Assembly (NCBI RefSeq): GCF_009910675.1
Contig: NZ_RSEJ01000001.1
Location: 434,001 to 498,000, forward strand
Source of the DNA: Photobacterium alginatilyticum
GTDB taxonomy: Bacteria; Pseudomonadota; Gammaproteobacteria; Enterobacterales; Vibrionaceae
Length of the DNA stretch: 64,000 nt
Direction: 5' to 3'
Below the pieces are notes generated by a model. It searched no databases, was not told the origin of the DNA, and was given only the letters and a program-made list of their open reading frames with translations. This document shows, piece after piece, positions 24,584 to 34,233 of the stretch. The position numbers and the translations under genes are program-made. Each line of letters begins with the position of its first letter. The stretch's first letter is position 1.

Positions 24584-27500
24584 TTATATACCCTGACAAA
24601 TCTGCTCACTGATAAGCTGTGGATCTGGCAAGGTGAGGTACTGCTGCTCAAAGTCTTTTAGTGGCATTGGGGCGCCAAAGTAATATCCTTGAAATTCTTC
24701 TACCCCAATGCTGGCTAGGAATTGCTCTTGTGCCTCGGTTTCTACACCCTCGGCAACAACAATCATCTCGAGGTTATGGGCAAGCTCAACGATAGAACGA
24801 GTAATCGTAATGTTATCCTTGTTTTTAGGCAGATCCTTAACAAACTCACGATCAACTTTCAGGATATGGACCGGGAAACGGCTGAGATAGGCTAACGATG
24901 AATAACCGGTACCAAAATCATCGATAGCGATTTTAACGCCAAGTGCCTCCAGCCCTCTTAATTTACTCAGTGCTGCTTTGACATCCGCCATGATTACGCT
25001 CTCCGTGATTTCAAGTTCTAGATATTGCGGGTCGCAGCCAGTTTCCTCGATCGCCATGCTTACCGTCTCGACTATGTTGGAGTTCAGTAACTGGCGAGCA
25101 GAAATGTTGAGGGCAAAATGAAGTAAATGGTTGTCTTCTTGCCACTGTTTTAGCTGACGGCATGCTCGTTGGATCAGGTCTTCTCCCACTTCGATAATGA
25201 GCCCGGAATATTCAAGAATAGGGATGATATCAAGTGGAGACTGTATTTCGCCATTTTCGTCTTCCCAACGAAGCAGGGCTTCGATACCGCAGAGGTCGTG
25301 GGTGATCGCATTCACTTTGGGTTGGTAGTAGAACTGGTATCGAGGGGTGCCAATTGTTTTTCTTAACTCAGATTCAAGCTGGATACGCTTGATACTGTCC
25401 AGCCCCATTTGCTGGGTAAAGAAGCAGAATTTGTTACGGCTCTCTTCTTTGGCACGATATAGGGCAATGTCAGCATTCTTGAATAAGGTCTCCACACTAT
25501 CGCTGTCATCGGGGTACAGACTAATTCCCATGCTGGCAGTAATAAACAGCTCTTTGTTGTCTATACAAAGTGGCTCGCTGATATGATGAATAATACGGTT
25601 TGCCATATTGACCAGATTCTCGGGCTCCACCTCTTGTTTGATGATGATGGCGAACTCGTCTCCACCTAATCGAGCGAGAAGATCATCGCCGCGTAGCGAA
25701 TTGCTGATGCGCTTTGAAACCGCGAGGAGGACTTTGTCTCCGGTTTCATGGCTTAGCGAATCGTTGATTTTCTTAAAATGGTCAAGGTCGATGGCGAATA
25801 AAGCTATGCTGCTGTGGCTTGTTTTGGCATCTTCGATGGCTTTTTCCAGATATTGCTGGAGCAGCGTTCGGTTGGGTAGCTCGGTTAAGATATCGTAGTG
25901 AGCGAGTTTGTGCAGCTTACTCTCGAACAGTACGCGTTCAGTGATATCTTTCCCTGTTGAAATATAGTGGCTTATTTTTCCTCGGTTGTTAAGGATAGGG
26001 GAAATGGTTTTTTCTTCGTAGAGAATACAGTCGTCCTTCTGTCTTCGTGCGAGTACACGCTGGATTGTCTGACCATCTTTTAATTGCTTCTGAACTTCTC
26101 TGACATCTTTTTCATCATTCAGTGTTCGCTTGAGAAGGTTGGATGACTGGGAACCAATGATATCTTCGGATTTCATGCCTGTGAATTTTTCAAAAGCTCG
26201 GTTGACGTATTCAATAATGCCGCGATGGTTGGTGATGATAATCGAATCATTGCTCTGTTCTAGAGCGCGAGACATGCTTTTAAGCTTTTCCTCGCGTTCA
26301 ATCCAGTAAGTCACATCTCTGAAGTTCAGCAGGATTTCACTGCTTGAACTGTAGGTTGTCTCGGTTGCTACAAACTCTATGTGTCGGGTCTTCAGATTTC
26401 TTAGCTGGATGCGTGTTTTTACCGGCCGCGGATTGTTTCTGGTCTTATTTTCGTGAACGTCGTCAACCAGTTGCCTGATTTGTTCGCGGTTTTTGTGTCC
26501 GCTGATGAGTTTTAGAAGGCTCTTTCCCTTGGCAGACTGGTCATTGATATTAAGAATATGCGCTGCAGCTTTGTTGATGGTATTGATCGTCATATCTTGA
26601 TTGACTGTAATGAGCCCGTCAGGGGCATGCTCCAGTACAGTGGCATATTGAAGTGCAACATCCTCGATGTTCTGTTTTAGCCGCTTTTCATGACGGAGCA
26701 TTTGCGAAAGATGCCAGGCCAGGACAATACAGCCCGAAACCAATGTCATGATCAAGAGGGAGAAAATAGTAAACTTCACAATTCGCTGTTGCGAAAATGC
26801 AAGGTCAAAAACCGCTTCATTCATGTTGATGTGCGAAATGATTGTCCATGGTAGATCTGTACCATCAAAAGGAAGCGTGAAAAGCTCATCTCCTAAGAAC
26901 CTGTCACCAGAGAAAAATCGGGTAAAGGTATAGAGATGATCCTGTTGGAGGATCTGCCCGCTTTCACCTTTCTGGATTTTCTCCCACAGCTTAGGGTGGG
27001 CTTCGAAGAAGTCTTGTCCGTTTGTTTTCTGCCGTGATGGCATGAACTGCCAGGCACTGTCTGATGTAGGGCCCAGCAGCCAGCGCCCTTGGTTATTGAT
27101 AAGCCAAGATTGTCCGCTGTTCCAGTTATATTGGTTATCCAGCTCAGTCAGATAATCGCGCCCGAGATAATTAAGTGCGATTAGCCAGCTTTCACCGTTG
27201 ATAGTAAAGTGACTGATAAAGCGAAGCATAGGTTTAATGGGCGTTTCAATTTCACCATTTTCTATGTTTAAGTCAAACTGTGAAGTATAGAAAGTGCCGG
27301 GATTGATCTTCAGTGACTCCTGTACATATGGCCGTCGACTTTTATTCTGAAGCTGGCTTTCCTGAACACGATATGCCTGGTCGTCTTTCATATTGATACG
27401 AATAACTTCTTGGCCTTGAGCATTAATTAGTCTTATTTGATCGTAATAGGCTCGAGTCTGGGTCATGCGCTTGAAGGTATTGGCAAGAATATCTTTCTTT

Positions 27501-27748
27501 TCGTTGCTACTGTGAGTGCTGATACTGACTTCATTGGCTTTCTGAGTCAGGTAGCGAAGATCATCAATAATGGGGGCGAAATGCAGCCGTGTGATATGCA
27601 GGGCCGATTGGTGAAGACTGCGTTCTCTCTCCTGTATCCGTTGCTCTAGCTGGATCACATCACCATGATAGATATAGAAAGCAGCCGCTGCTGTTATTGA
27701 TAATAACGGCAGTAGCAGTGCCAAAAAGCGGAGAAAAGCTAGCTTCAT
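24584..27748 (-). CDS. Membrane cache–PAS–PAS–GGDEF–EAL cyclic-di-GMP protein
   Basis: This 1,054-residue protein has an N-terminal transmembrane helix (about 8–27), a large periplasmic dCache-like sensor (about 30–330), a second transmembrane helix (about 334–356), two PAS domains (about 370–470 and 485–600), a GGDEF domain with intact motif RLGGDEFAI (about 690) and an EAL domain with GIEALLRW (EAL at 823–825), ELEITES and DDFGTGYSSLAYL. Both catalytic signatures look complete, so it may make or break c-di-GMP depending on its ligand. No I-site (RxxD five residues before GGDEF) is evident. The window also holds a c-di-GMP riboswitch before tfoY, a possible downstream reader of the same messenger. 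Confidence 0.9.
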   Translation of the reverse strand: MKLAFLRFLALLLPLLSITAAAAFYIYHGDVIQLEQRIQERERSLHQSALHITRLHFAPIIDDLRYLTQKANEVSISTHSSNEKKDILANTFKRMTQTRAYYDQIRLINAQGQEVIRINMKDDQAYRVQESQLQNKSRRPYVQESLKINPGTFYTSQFDLNIENGEIETPIKPMLRFISHFTINGESWLIALNYLGRDYLTELDNQYNWNSGQSWLINNQGRWLLGPTSDSAWQFMPSRQKTNGQDFFEAHPKLWEKIQKGESGQILQQDHLYTFTRFFSGDRFLGDELFTLPFDGTDLPWTIISHINMNEAVFDLAFSQQRIVKFTIFSLLIMTLVSGCIVLAWHLSQMLRHEKRLKQNIEDVALQYATVLEHAPDGLITVNQDMTINTINKAAAHILNINDQSAKGKSLLKLISGHKNREQIRQLVDDVHENKTRNNPRPVKTRIQLRNLKTRHIEFVATETTYSSSSEILLNFRDVTYWIEREEKLKSMSRALEQSNDSIIITNHRGIIEYVNRAFEKFTGMKSEDIIGSQSSNLLKRTLNDEKDVREVQKQLKDGQTIQRVLARRQKDDCILYEEKTISPILNNRGKISHYISTGKDITERVLFESKLHKLAHYDILTELPNRTLLQQYLEKAIEDAKTSHSSIALFAIDLDHFKKINDSLSHETGDKVLLAVSKRISNSLRGDDLLARLGGDEFAIIIKQEVEPENLVNMANRIIHHISEPLCIDNKELFITASMGISLYPDDSDSVETLFKNADIALYRAKEESRNKFCFFTQQMGLDSIKRIQLESELRKTIGTPRYQFYYQPKVNAITHDLCGIEALLRWEDENGEIQSPLDIIPILEYSGLIIEVGEDLIQRACRQLKQWQEDNHLLHFALNISARQLLNSNIVETVSMAIEETGCDPQYLELEITESVIMADVKAALSKLRGLEALGVKIAIDDFGTGYSSLAYLSRFPVHILKVDREFVKDLPKNKDNITITRSIVELAHNLEMIVVAEGVETEAQEQFLASIGVEEFQGYYFGAPMPLKDFEQQYLTLPDPQLISEQICQGI

Positions 27749-28175
27749 ATATCATCCATGATGTCATTGAACACCTATCTGCTAACAGTATAGTGTAGCA
27801 ATGAAAAAAGGCGCATATCGATAGCGGGAATTTATCGTCATGATCACATGAATGGTATGCAAGTCTGTGTGAAGTGATCTCTGACAGCTAGGCAGGAGCT
27901 AAGGAAGAGGAGAAGGAATGCGTGCGGCCAGTTACAAACTTGACATGTTTAGTTTCCTTGACAGCAACTAGCCACGAGAAGTTAGTATGAATTATACAGT
28001 ATGTATGAAAATTATAAGAATTAATATGAAACTGCATGCTTTATTCTGCTTCTAAATTTGGTACAGGATTAAAGGTTCTGGAATAAATAAGTATATTGCC
28101 GGGAACTTTTCACCTATTTTCCACCCCAATAATGCCATTAAGGTATATTTATGACGTGTATAAAACAGGTGTGGT
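27749..28175. other. Divergent intergenic region
   Basis: It separates the minus-strand GGDEF/EAL gene from dgkA on the plus strand. It is AT-rich and presumably holds both promoters. I see no gene, repeat or known motif. Confidence 0.4.
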
Positions 28176-28547
28176 GTGAAAAGCAAACAAACAGGATTTA
28201 TTCGCCTAATCTACGCAACGAAATACTCTTGGTTAGGTCTGTGTGCTGCCTGGCGCAGCGAAGCTGCATTTAGGCAAGAGTTGGTCGCATTTTTGATTTT
28301 GTCTCCTATCGCTCTATTTCTGCCCGTATCTGGGCTGGAAAAGTTATTACTGATTGGGTCTGTGGTCGCGGTTATTGTAATCGAGTTATTAAACTCCGCT
28401 ATTGAGGCTGTTGTTGATCGTATCGGCATGGAAAAGCATGAACTTTCCGGCCAGGCGAAAGATATGGGCTCTGCTGCCGTGATGCTAACCCTTATTATGG
28501 CGATATTAACTTGGGTGTATATCGTTTCTTCAACCATGGTTCTTTAA
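28176..28547 (+). CDS. dgkA: Diacylglycerol kinase
   Basis: This 123-residue inner-membrane enzyme has three transmembrane helices and the family signatures WRSEAAFRQEL (about 27–37) and ELLNSAIEAVVDRIG (about 69–83). Length equals E. coli DgkA (122). It phosphorylates diacylglycerol to phosphatidic acid, recycling the lipid left when phosphatidylglycerol donates its head group. The start is GTG 28176. The next gene, 27 bases downstream, encodes an LTA-synthase-like phosphotransferase that would produce exactly this diacylglycerol, so the pair probably forms a functional operon. Confidence 0.93.
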   Translation: MKSKQTGFIRLIYATKYSWLGLCAAWRSEAAFRQELVAFLILSPIALFLPVSGLEKLLLIGSVVAVIVIELLNSAIEAVVDRIGMEKHELSGQAKDMGSAAVMLTLIMAILTWVYIVSSTMVL

Positions 28548-28574
28548 CACCCGGTTAAATTACAGGATGTAACA

Positions 28575-30530
28575 ATGACAAATATTGTCAGAAAGCGGCT
28601 GGGTGTTATTTACCCAATTGCTACCGCTTTTTTAATTTTCCTTTTGCTTCTCTCGTTTTCCCGTATTGGTTTGAGCTTATGGCAAAGCGATCGGGTTTCT
28701 GATGCAAATGGTTGGCTTAATATAATTATTAGCGGTATTCGGATAGATATTGCAACACTTAGTTATCTGCTGATATTACCCGGACTATTAACATGTATAT
28801 TAGCTGGTAAGGGCGTTATAGGCAGAACCTGGTTGTTTATACTGAGGTTATGGCTAGTTGCGGGTTTATGGCTACTGGTATACATGGAGCTGGCGACGCC
28901 ATCATTTATTATGGAATATGATGTTCGTCCTAACCGGTTATTTGTCGAATACCTTACCTATCCGAAAGAAGTGTTCGGTATGCTATGGAGCGGCTATAAA
29001 TTAGAGTTGTTCATTGGCGCTGTTGTTAGCATGGCAACTGTCTTTTTCGGCTGGAAGCTGACTCGCCACCTGGTCTCCGGGCTTGTTTTCCCTCGTTGGT
29101 ACTGGCGTATTCCTTTAGGGCTCCTGGTTGTTGCACTGGGTGTTATGGGGGCAAGGTCGACGCTTGGTCACCGTCCGCTTAATCCTGCCATGGTTTCGTT
29201 TTCGACCGATCCGCTAGTCAATGATTTAGTGCTGAATTCGTCTTATTCAATGGTGTTTGCCGTGAAGCAAATGTCAGCGGAAGATAGCGCGAGCAAATAT
29301 TACGACAGCATGGATCGTGACGATGTTATAGATCTTGTCCGTCAATCTACAGGCCGAGAGAGCAAAGCGTTTATCTCCGATGACATCCCGACAATGGCTT
29401 ATCACTCTGCGAGTTATAAGGGGAAGCCCAAGAACCTTGTAATCTTGCTGCAGGAAAGCCTCGGGGCTCGCTATGTCGGCGGGTTGGGGGGCATGCCGCT
29501 AACGCCAAACCTTGATGGCTTGATGCAAGAGGGATGGAACTTTACCCGAATGTATTCGACAGGTACCCGTTCGATACGAGGTATTGAAGCGGTTATTACC
29601 GGTTTCTCGCCAACACCTTCACGTGCCGTAGTTAAACTGGGCAAGAGTCAGAAAGGTTTCTTTACGATTGCGGGTTTATTGCGAAGTAAGGGCTATCATA
29701 CCCAGTTTATATACGGCGGAGAGAGCCACTTCGATAATATGAAGAGCTTCTTCCTCGGTAACGGCTTTGAGGACATGCAGGACTTTCCGACTTTTGTAAA
29801 CCCGACTTTTGTTGGTTCTTGGGGGGCGTCTGATGAAGATTTGTACCAGAAAGCCCATAAGCAATTTACCAAACTGGCTACGTCAGAGAAGCCGTTTTTC
29901 AGCTTAGTATTTACATCTTCAAACCACAGTCCGTTTGAATATCCGGATGGCCGTATTACGCCGTACAATGAACCGAAACAAACGCGAGAAAATGCGGCGA
30001 AATACTCAGACTATGCTCTGGGGGAGTTCTTCAAGCAGGCCAAAGCATCTGACTATTGGAATGATACCGTTTTTGTCGTCGTCGCTGACCATGACTCACG
30101 GGCGTATGGCAGTCAGTTGGTGCCTATTGACAGCTTCCATATTCCAGCTGTTATTGTTGGTAAGGATATCGAGGCGAAACAGGACGCGCGACTGGCCAGC
30201 CAGATTGATCTTCCTCCTACGCTGTTGTCCCTTATTGGTATTGACAGTTATAACCCGATGATAGGTCATGATATGACCCAAAATATCGAGAGCAAAGACT
30301 TGCGGGCAATGATGCAGTTCTACAAAAACTTTGCCTGGATGGATGATAATAACAATGTCGTTATTTTCCAGCCGGACAAGGGGCCGAAAGGCTTTGAATA
30401 CAATAAGGATACCTCCGATCTCATTGAACAGGCGCAGCCGCAAAAGATGGTGAAGATGGCGCAAGCCAATGCCCTCTGGGGCAGCCTTGCCTATCAGAAT
30501 GATTACTATAAACCGCAGGCTGAGAAATAA
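28575..30530 (+). CDS. LTA synthase/OpgB-like phosphoglycerol or phosphoethanolamine transferase
   Basis: The 651-residue protein has about five N-terminal transmembrane helices (1–200) and a periplasmic sulfatase-fold domain. Metal and nucleophile motifs of the LTA-synthase family are visible: VILLQESLG, the presumed nucleophile Thr331 in STGTRSIRG, and VVADHDSRAYG. It likely moves a phospholipid head group onto a periplasmic glycan or lipid. Co-transcription with dgkA supports a phosphatidylglycerol donor, as for OpgB in osmoregulated periplasmic glucan synthesis. The acceptor is not known. A perfect-stem terminator follows at 30542. Confidence 0.85.
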   Translation: MTNIVRKRLGVIYPIATAFLIFLLLLSFSRIGLSLWQSDRVSDANGWLNIIISGIRIDIATLSYLLILPGLLTCILAGKGVIGRTWLFILRLWLVAGLWLLVYMELATPSFIMEYDVRPNRLFVEYLTYPKEVFGMLWSGYKLELFIGAVVSMATVFFGWKLTRHLVSGLVFPRWYWRIPLGLLVVALGVMGARSTLGHRPLNPAMVSFSTDPLVNDLVLNSSYSMVFAVKQMSAEDSASKYYDSMDRDDVIDLVRQSTGRESKAFISDDIPTMAYHSASYKGKPKNLVILLQESLGARYVGGLGGMPLTPNLDGLMQEGWNFTRMYSTGTRSIRGIEAVITGFSPTPSRAVVKLGKSQKGFFTIAGLLRSKGYHTQFIYGGESHFDNMKSFFLGNGFEDMQDFPTFVNPTFVGSWGASDEDLYQKAHKQFTKLATSEKPFFSLVFTSSNHSPFEYPDGRITPYNEPKQTRENAAKYSDYALGEFFKQAKASDYWNDTVFVVVADHDSRAYGSQLVPIDSFHIPAVIVGKDIEAKQDARLASQIDLPPTLLSLIGIDSYNPMIGHDMTQNIESKDLRAMMQFYKNFAWMDDNNNVVIFQPDKGPKGFEYNKDTSDLIEQAQPQKMVKMAQANALWGSLAYQNDYYKPQAEK

Positions 30531-30541
30531 TCGATAAGACA

Positions 30542-30580
30542 GATGGCAAAGCAGAGCGTTCTGCTTTGCCATCAATTCTT
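30542..30580. terminator. Bidirectional terminator between convergent genes
   Basis: A 13-bp perfect stem GATGGCAAAGCAG/CTGCTTTGCCATC with a 6-base loop lies between the phosphotransferase gene (plus) and the DJ-1-like gene (minus). Confidence 0.8.
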
Positions 30581-30601
30581 AATTCTATTGAACTCAACTC
30601 C

Positions 30602-31288
30602 CTAACAGGTAAGCTCCTGCAGTAAATCGCAGACGGCATTTCCGACCCCCGCTGCAGATTGAGGATTTTGACCTGTAATAAGCCGACCGTCAGTAACGAC
30701 ATTGGCATTCCATGCTGGTTGCTCAATATATTTGGCACCGTTGATAATCAGTTCATCCTGAAGAGAAAACGGGACAACCTTGTTTAGCTGTACCGCCTCT
30801 TCCTCAGCGTTGCTAAAAGCAGCGACCTGTTTGCCATCAATAAGCAGCGTATCGTCAGATAGCTTGATATTGAGCAAAGCGGCTGGGCCATGGCAAATAG
30901 CTGCGACAATTCCACCTTGTTCGTAAATGGTTGCCGCTTTGTCCTGTACATCAGGATCATCGGGGAAATCCCACATGGTTCCGTGACCACCAGCAAAGAC
31001 AATGGCCTGATAGTCATTTGGGTCGATATCATCCAACGAAGGACTGTTTTTAAGTAGTTGGGTCAATTCTGGCGTCGACATAAATCGTACATTAAGTTTG
31101 TCTTCTTCGTCCCAGCTACGTGGGTCAACAGGGGCTTCGCCGCCCTGGATCGAAACGATATCGGTTTGAATACCGCGGTCGACAATCGCGTAGTAGGGGT
31201 GGGTAAGTTCTGATAGCCAAAAACCGGTTTTTTCTTCTGTCTCACCCATTTGCGAGTGACTGGTCAATACAATTAATGCTTTTGCCAT
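30602..31288 (-). CDS. DJ-1/PfpI (Hsp31-like) family protein
   Basis: This 228-residue soluble protein has the nucleophile elbow AAICHGPAAL (Cys at about 133), an upstream acidic residue in the VFAGGHGTMWDFPDD loop, and the class I glutamine-amidotransferase-like fold of the DJ-1/PfpI superfamily. Such proteins act as glyoxalase III, deglycase-like or chaperone enzymes; the exact activity cannot be told. AGGA lies about nine bases before the ATG. It diverges from a MerR-type regulator, and a dyad lies between them, so electrophile- or stress-induced control by that regulator is plausible. Confidence 0.85.
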   Translation of the reverse strand: MAKALIVLTSHSQMGETEEKTGFWLSELTHPYYAIVDRGIQTDIVSIQGGEAPVDPRSWDEEDKLNVRFMSTPELTQLLKNSPSLDDIDPNDYQAIVFAGGHGTMWDFPDDPDVQDKAATIYEQGGIVAAICHGPAALLNIKLSDDTLLIDGKQVAAFSNAEEEAVQLNKVVPFSLQDELIINGAKYIEQPAWNANVVTDGRLITGQNPQSAAGVGNAVCDLLQELTC

Positions 31289-31345
31289 GCTCCAGCTTCC
31301 TCTTAGATTGTAGCAATGCCTCGTTGGCGCTCTTAAAGAAGTGTA

Positions 31346-31360
31346 TACCTAAAGTAGGTA
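31346..31360. promoter_or_regulatory. Candidate MerR-type operator
   Basis: The dyad TACCT-aaagt-AGGTA lies in the divergent region between the DJ-1-like gene and the merR-type gene, overlapping a TATACA -10-like hexamer read toward the DJ-1 gene. MerR regulators typically bind such short dyads inside their target promoters. The placement is suggestive but unproven. Confidence 0.4.
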
Positions 31361-31534
31361 ACTACGAGCTGGTATCTCAGTTACCGTGAAAACACTTTAA
31401 TGTTCAGACGGTTAGTGAAATCATGCTGCTATCTTGTGATGGAGTTGAAGCTATTGCTGATGAGAATGATAGGTATATTGTTGATTTAAAAACTGATATT
31501 ACTATTTGTTGTTGATGCAGCTTTGATAAGGAAA

Positions 31535-31891
31535 ATGACTTTGTATATCGGTGAAATAGCCAAGCGGACCGGTGCCTCGCCAAAGGCCATTCGTTTGTAC
31601 GAAAACATTGGGCTGCTTACCCATGTCCGTCGGGAAGGAAGCTACCGGGTCTACAATGCCGAGGATGTTGAGTTTGTCAAACTCATCAAGCAGGCCCAAC
31701 AGTTAGGGATTAGTTTGTCGGAGTTACAGCAGCTGGTGGTTAGCCGCAACACGCTCGATTGGTATGCAGTGATGGAACTACTGGACCATAAGCAACGTAA
31801 GGTTAATGCCGAAATCGAAGCGCTGAAGGAGATGAACAAACAGATATCTATGTATCGGACTGAAATTGATGAGTGCCTTAAGAACACCTAG
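31535..31891 (+). CDS. MerR-family transcriptional regulator
   Basis: This protein of about 118 residues has an N-terminal winged helix-turn-helix YIGEIAKRTGASPKAIRLYE and a C-terminal dimerisation coiled coil (about 80–118). No cluster of Cys residues typical of metal sensors is present; a single Cys near the end (DECLKNT) might sense electrophiles. Start choice: ATG 31535 has AAGGA only two bases upstream, while TTG 31541 has it at eight bases and aligns better with family N-termini, so the true start may be two codons later. It probably activates the divergent DJ-1 gene and perhaps the hydrolase downstream. A relic of a second copy lies at 33382–33495. Confidence 0.87.
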   Translation: MTLYIGEIAKRTGASPKAIRLYENIGLLTHVRREGSYRVYNAEDVEFVKLIKQAQQLGISLSELQQLVVSRNTLDWYAVMELLDHKQRKVNAEIEALKEMNKQISMYRTEIDECLKNT

Positions 31892-32172
31892 TCGGCCCTA
31901 ATAGCGAATTGTAAAAAGTGTATCGTTAATTTCCACGAAGAGGCAAGCTTCTGCACAGGTAAAGAAGTGATAGCCACAAAGATTTGGGGCAAAAAAGCGC
32001 ATTTGAGTTCAGATGTTGATGATTAATTATGCATATCTGGCCAACGTTTTGTGAAATGACCCGAAGACTTTCGATGCAAGTGATAAGACAGAAAGTAGAC
32101 GCGTAATTGCGCTTGCTGCTTACGGGAACTGCTGTCAAATTCCTTACCAAATTGATGTGTAAGGGAAATGAT

Positions 32173-33369
32173 ATGAAGTGGTTTGTCCGGCTTAGCGCGG
32201 GTTTGGTTTGCATTTTAGCATTGCTGGTGGGAGTTGTTCTGTTGTTACCACCTCCGGAGATACCTGAGCCCGAGGGTGAGCATAAAGTTGGAGTAACGGA
32301 GTTCGAAGTGCAAGATGGGGGGCGTTTTGTCCATGTGACAGCCTGGTATCCTGCAGTAAATAATGCAGATGGTGAACGGTTACCCTATATGCCTGCCTAT
32401 TTAGCCGAAGCGTTAGGTGAGCAACAAGGTTTTCCCGGAGAGCTGATGACGGATGAACGCCCTACAGAGTCGATTATTGATGCAGAGGTGCTGGCCGGAC
32501 AACACCCAGTACTGCTTTTTAACCACGGATACGGTTCTTTTGCGCAACAAAACTTGACCAATGTGGAGCAGCTGGCCAGTCATGGCTTTGTGGTTCTGGC
32601 ACTTGGCCATCCTGGCCATAGTCTGATTATGAAGCGTGTTAATGGTGATCTTGTGCCTCAGCAGCGGAGCGTTGCAATTAGTGCTAATGATTTTAATGTC
32701 GACATCGCAAACAGTATTTCGACATATATTGAGCGTATACGTCAGAGCCAATCGCTGGTTGAATGGCAGCAAAAAGCGCAACAATATGAGCAAGAGATCA
32801 TGAGTAAGGCGGTGAGTAATTTCCAACCGTGGCTGGAGAACAATCAGTTATTACTGGACGCACTGCCAAGTATTGCCAGTGGCACACAACAAACGCGGTT
32901 AACTGGACACCTTGATCTCGACAAACTAGCCGCTTTTGGTCATTCATTCGGCGGCTCTATGGCATCACATTTGGCAATGAATGACGAGCGTGTGAAAGCT
33001 GGTGTTAACCTAGACGGTCAGCATTATTCCTTCTCGCTAAACCCAAATAATGCTACCCCGATTTGTTTCGTCTATACGACTGACACTCAGCTGCAAGGCG
33101 TGACTCATGATTATTCCTGGATGGATCAGCAGGTAGCAAAGGCGAATTCAGGGGGGGGGTGTGAGGCCGTGTTTACGGGGGCTGCGCACATGAATTTCAG
33201 CATTCTGAACCACCTCCCATATCTAAAATATGCAGGTATTCTTGGCAGCATCGACTCGAAAGTGATGCACAATGCCAGCAATGCTCTGCTGGTTCAATTC
33301 TTTGACCAGCATCTGAGGCAAGGTCCCGAGATGATAGCTCCTGCAGGTGTTGAGTTACGGATCTACTGA
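32173..33369 (+). CDS. Secreted or membrane-anchored alpha/beta hydrolase (PAF-acetylhydrolase-like)
   Basis: This 398-residue protein has an N-terminal hydrophobic segment (FVRLSAGLVCILALLVGVVLLL without the charged ends) that is a signal anchor or signal peptide. The fold shows the oxyanion motif FNHGYGSF and the nucleophile elbow AFGHSFGGSMA, with a His near the end (GAAHMNFS) as triad partner. The layout resembles platelet-activating-factor acetylhydrolase/dienelactone-hydrolase-type lipases. I chose ATG 32173 with AAGGGA upstream; the frame opens earlier at 32107. The substrate is unknown. It follows the MerR gene on the same strand at a distance of about 280 bases. Confidence 0.78.
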   Translation: MKWFVRLSAGLVCILALLVGVVLLLPPPEIPEPEGEHKVGVTEFEVQDGGRFVHVTAWYPAVNNADGERLPYMPAYLAEALGEQQGFPGELMTDERPTESIIDAEVLAGQHPVLLFNHGYGSFAQQNLTNVEQLASHGFVVLALGHPGHSLIMKRVNGDLVPQQRSVAISANDFNVDIANSISTYIERIRQSQSLVEWQQKAQQYEQEIMSKAVSNFQPWLENNQLLLDALPSIASGTQQTRLTGHLDLDKLAAFGHSFGGSMASHLAMNDERVKAGVNLDGQHYSFSLNPNNATPICFVYTTDTQLQGVTHDYSWMDQQVAKANSGGGCEAVFTGAAHMNFSILNHLPYLKYAGILGSIDSKVMHNASNALLVQFFDQHLRQGPEMIAPAGVELRIY

Positions 33370-33381
33370 GGAAGTCACTGA

Positions 33382-33495
33382 CTCTTAAAGACGGATAACG
33401 AGGCTCTGAAGGCGTTGAGTGAACGGATATCTCTATATCGTGCTGAAACTGAGTATTGCCTTCAGAGCCTTAAATCATCCATAAACCAATCGTAA
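33382..33495 (+). pseudogene. Relic of a MerR-family regulator C-terminus
   Basis: Thirty-seven codons between two stops encode EALKALSERISLYRAETEYC followed by a short tail. This aligns with the C-terminal helix of the intact regulator at 31535–31891 (EALKEMNKQISMYRTEIDEC). No start codon or DNA-binding domain remains. It shows that a second regulator, probably from a duplicated or related cassette, once preceded the oxidoreductase gene at 33562. Confidence 0.7.
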
Positions 33496-33561
33496 AAAGC
33501 TTATTGACTCTTCCCCTAGGGACAAGGTTTATGCTGCCCTCAGTTATAGAGGAAGAGCGTT

Positions 33562-34137
33562 ATGAGCCGAAAAATACTGGTAATCAATGGAAATCCGAAG
33601 GCAAGCAGTTTTTGCCATGAGTTAACTGAGCAATATGTTTTATCAAGCCAGAATAAGCATCAAGTGAAGGTGCTTTCTCTCAGTGAGTTGACGTTCGAGC
33701 CTGACTTGCACCATGGCTATGATGAAATCCAGCCCCTTGAAGCTGATCTGAGTGAATTTCAATCGCTACTGAAATGGGCCGAGCATGTGGTCTTTATTTT
33801 GCCGGTGTGGTGGGGAGGAATGCCTGCAAAGTTAAAAGGGCTGATAGACAGGACTTTTTTATCGGGTTTTGCCTTTAAATATCAAGAAGGCAAGATGACT
33901 CCAGACAAGCTTCTTAGCGGGCGAAGTGCCGATATTATTCTTACTATGGATACACCGCCTCTTTATTATCGTTGGATTCAGGGTAATCCGGTCTACAAAC
34001 AACTTAAGAGAACAGTGTTGGAGTTCTGTGGCATCAAAGTCGGATCGCCAACCTATATCGGCCCTGTTATTAGCTCATCTGAGCAGCAGCGAGAAAAATG
34101 GAGTAAGCAGGTTTTTGCACTGGCAGCGAAGTTGTAG
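33562..34137 (+). CDS. NAD(P)H quinone oxidoreductase, flavodoxin-like fold
   Basis: This 191-residue soluble enzyme starts KILVINGNPKASSF, the FMN/FAD phosphate-binding segment of the flavodoxin-like fold_2 family (KefF/MdaB/YwrO/NQO group). It continues with the conserved PVWWGGMPAKLKGLIDRTF motif that lines the flavin site. It likely performs two-electron reduction of quinones or related electrophiles. GGAAGAG stands before the ATG. A decayed MerR-type regulator just upstream suggests it was once under local electrophile-responsive control. Confidence 0.87.
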   Translation: MSRKILVINGNPKASSFCHELTEQYVLSSQNKHQVKVLSLSELTFEPDLHHGYDEIQPLEADLSEFQSLLKWAEHVVFILPVWWGGMPAKLKGLIDRTFLSGFAFKYQEGKMTPDKLLSGRSADIILTMDTPPLYYRWIQGNPVYKQLKRTVLEFCGIKVGSPTYIGPVISSSEQQREKWSKQVFALAAKL

Positions 34138-34233
34138 CTGTTACATTTGCGGAAATAACACACCTGTTGTCTGTGTCTATTTAGCAGGTCTGTCTATACC
34201 AGCAATTATATTCGTATTTTTGGATGAGCTTTA

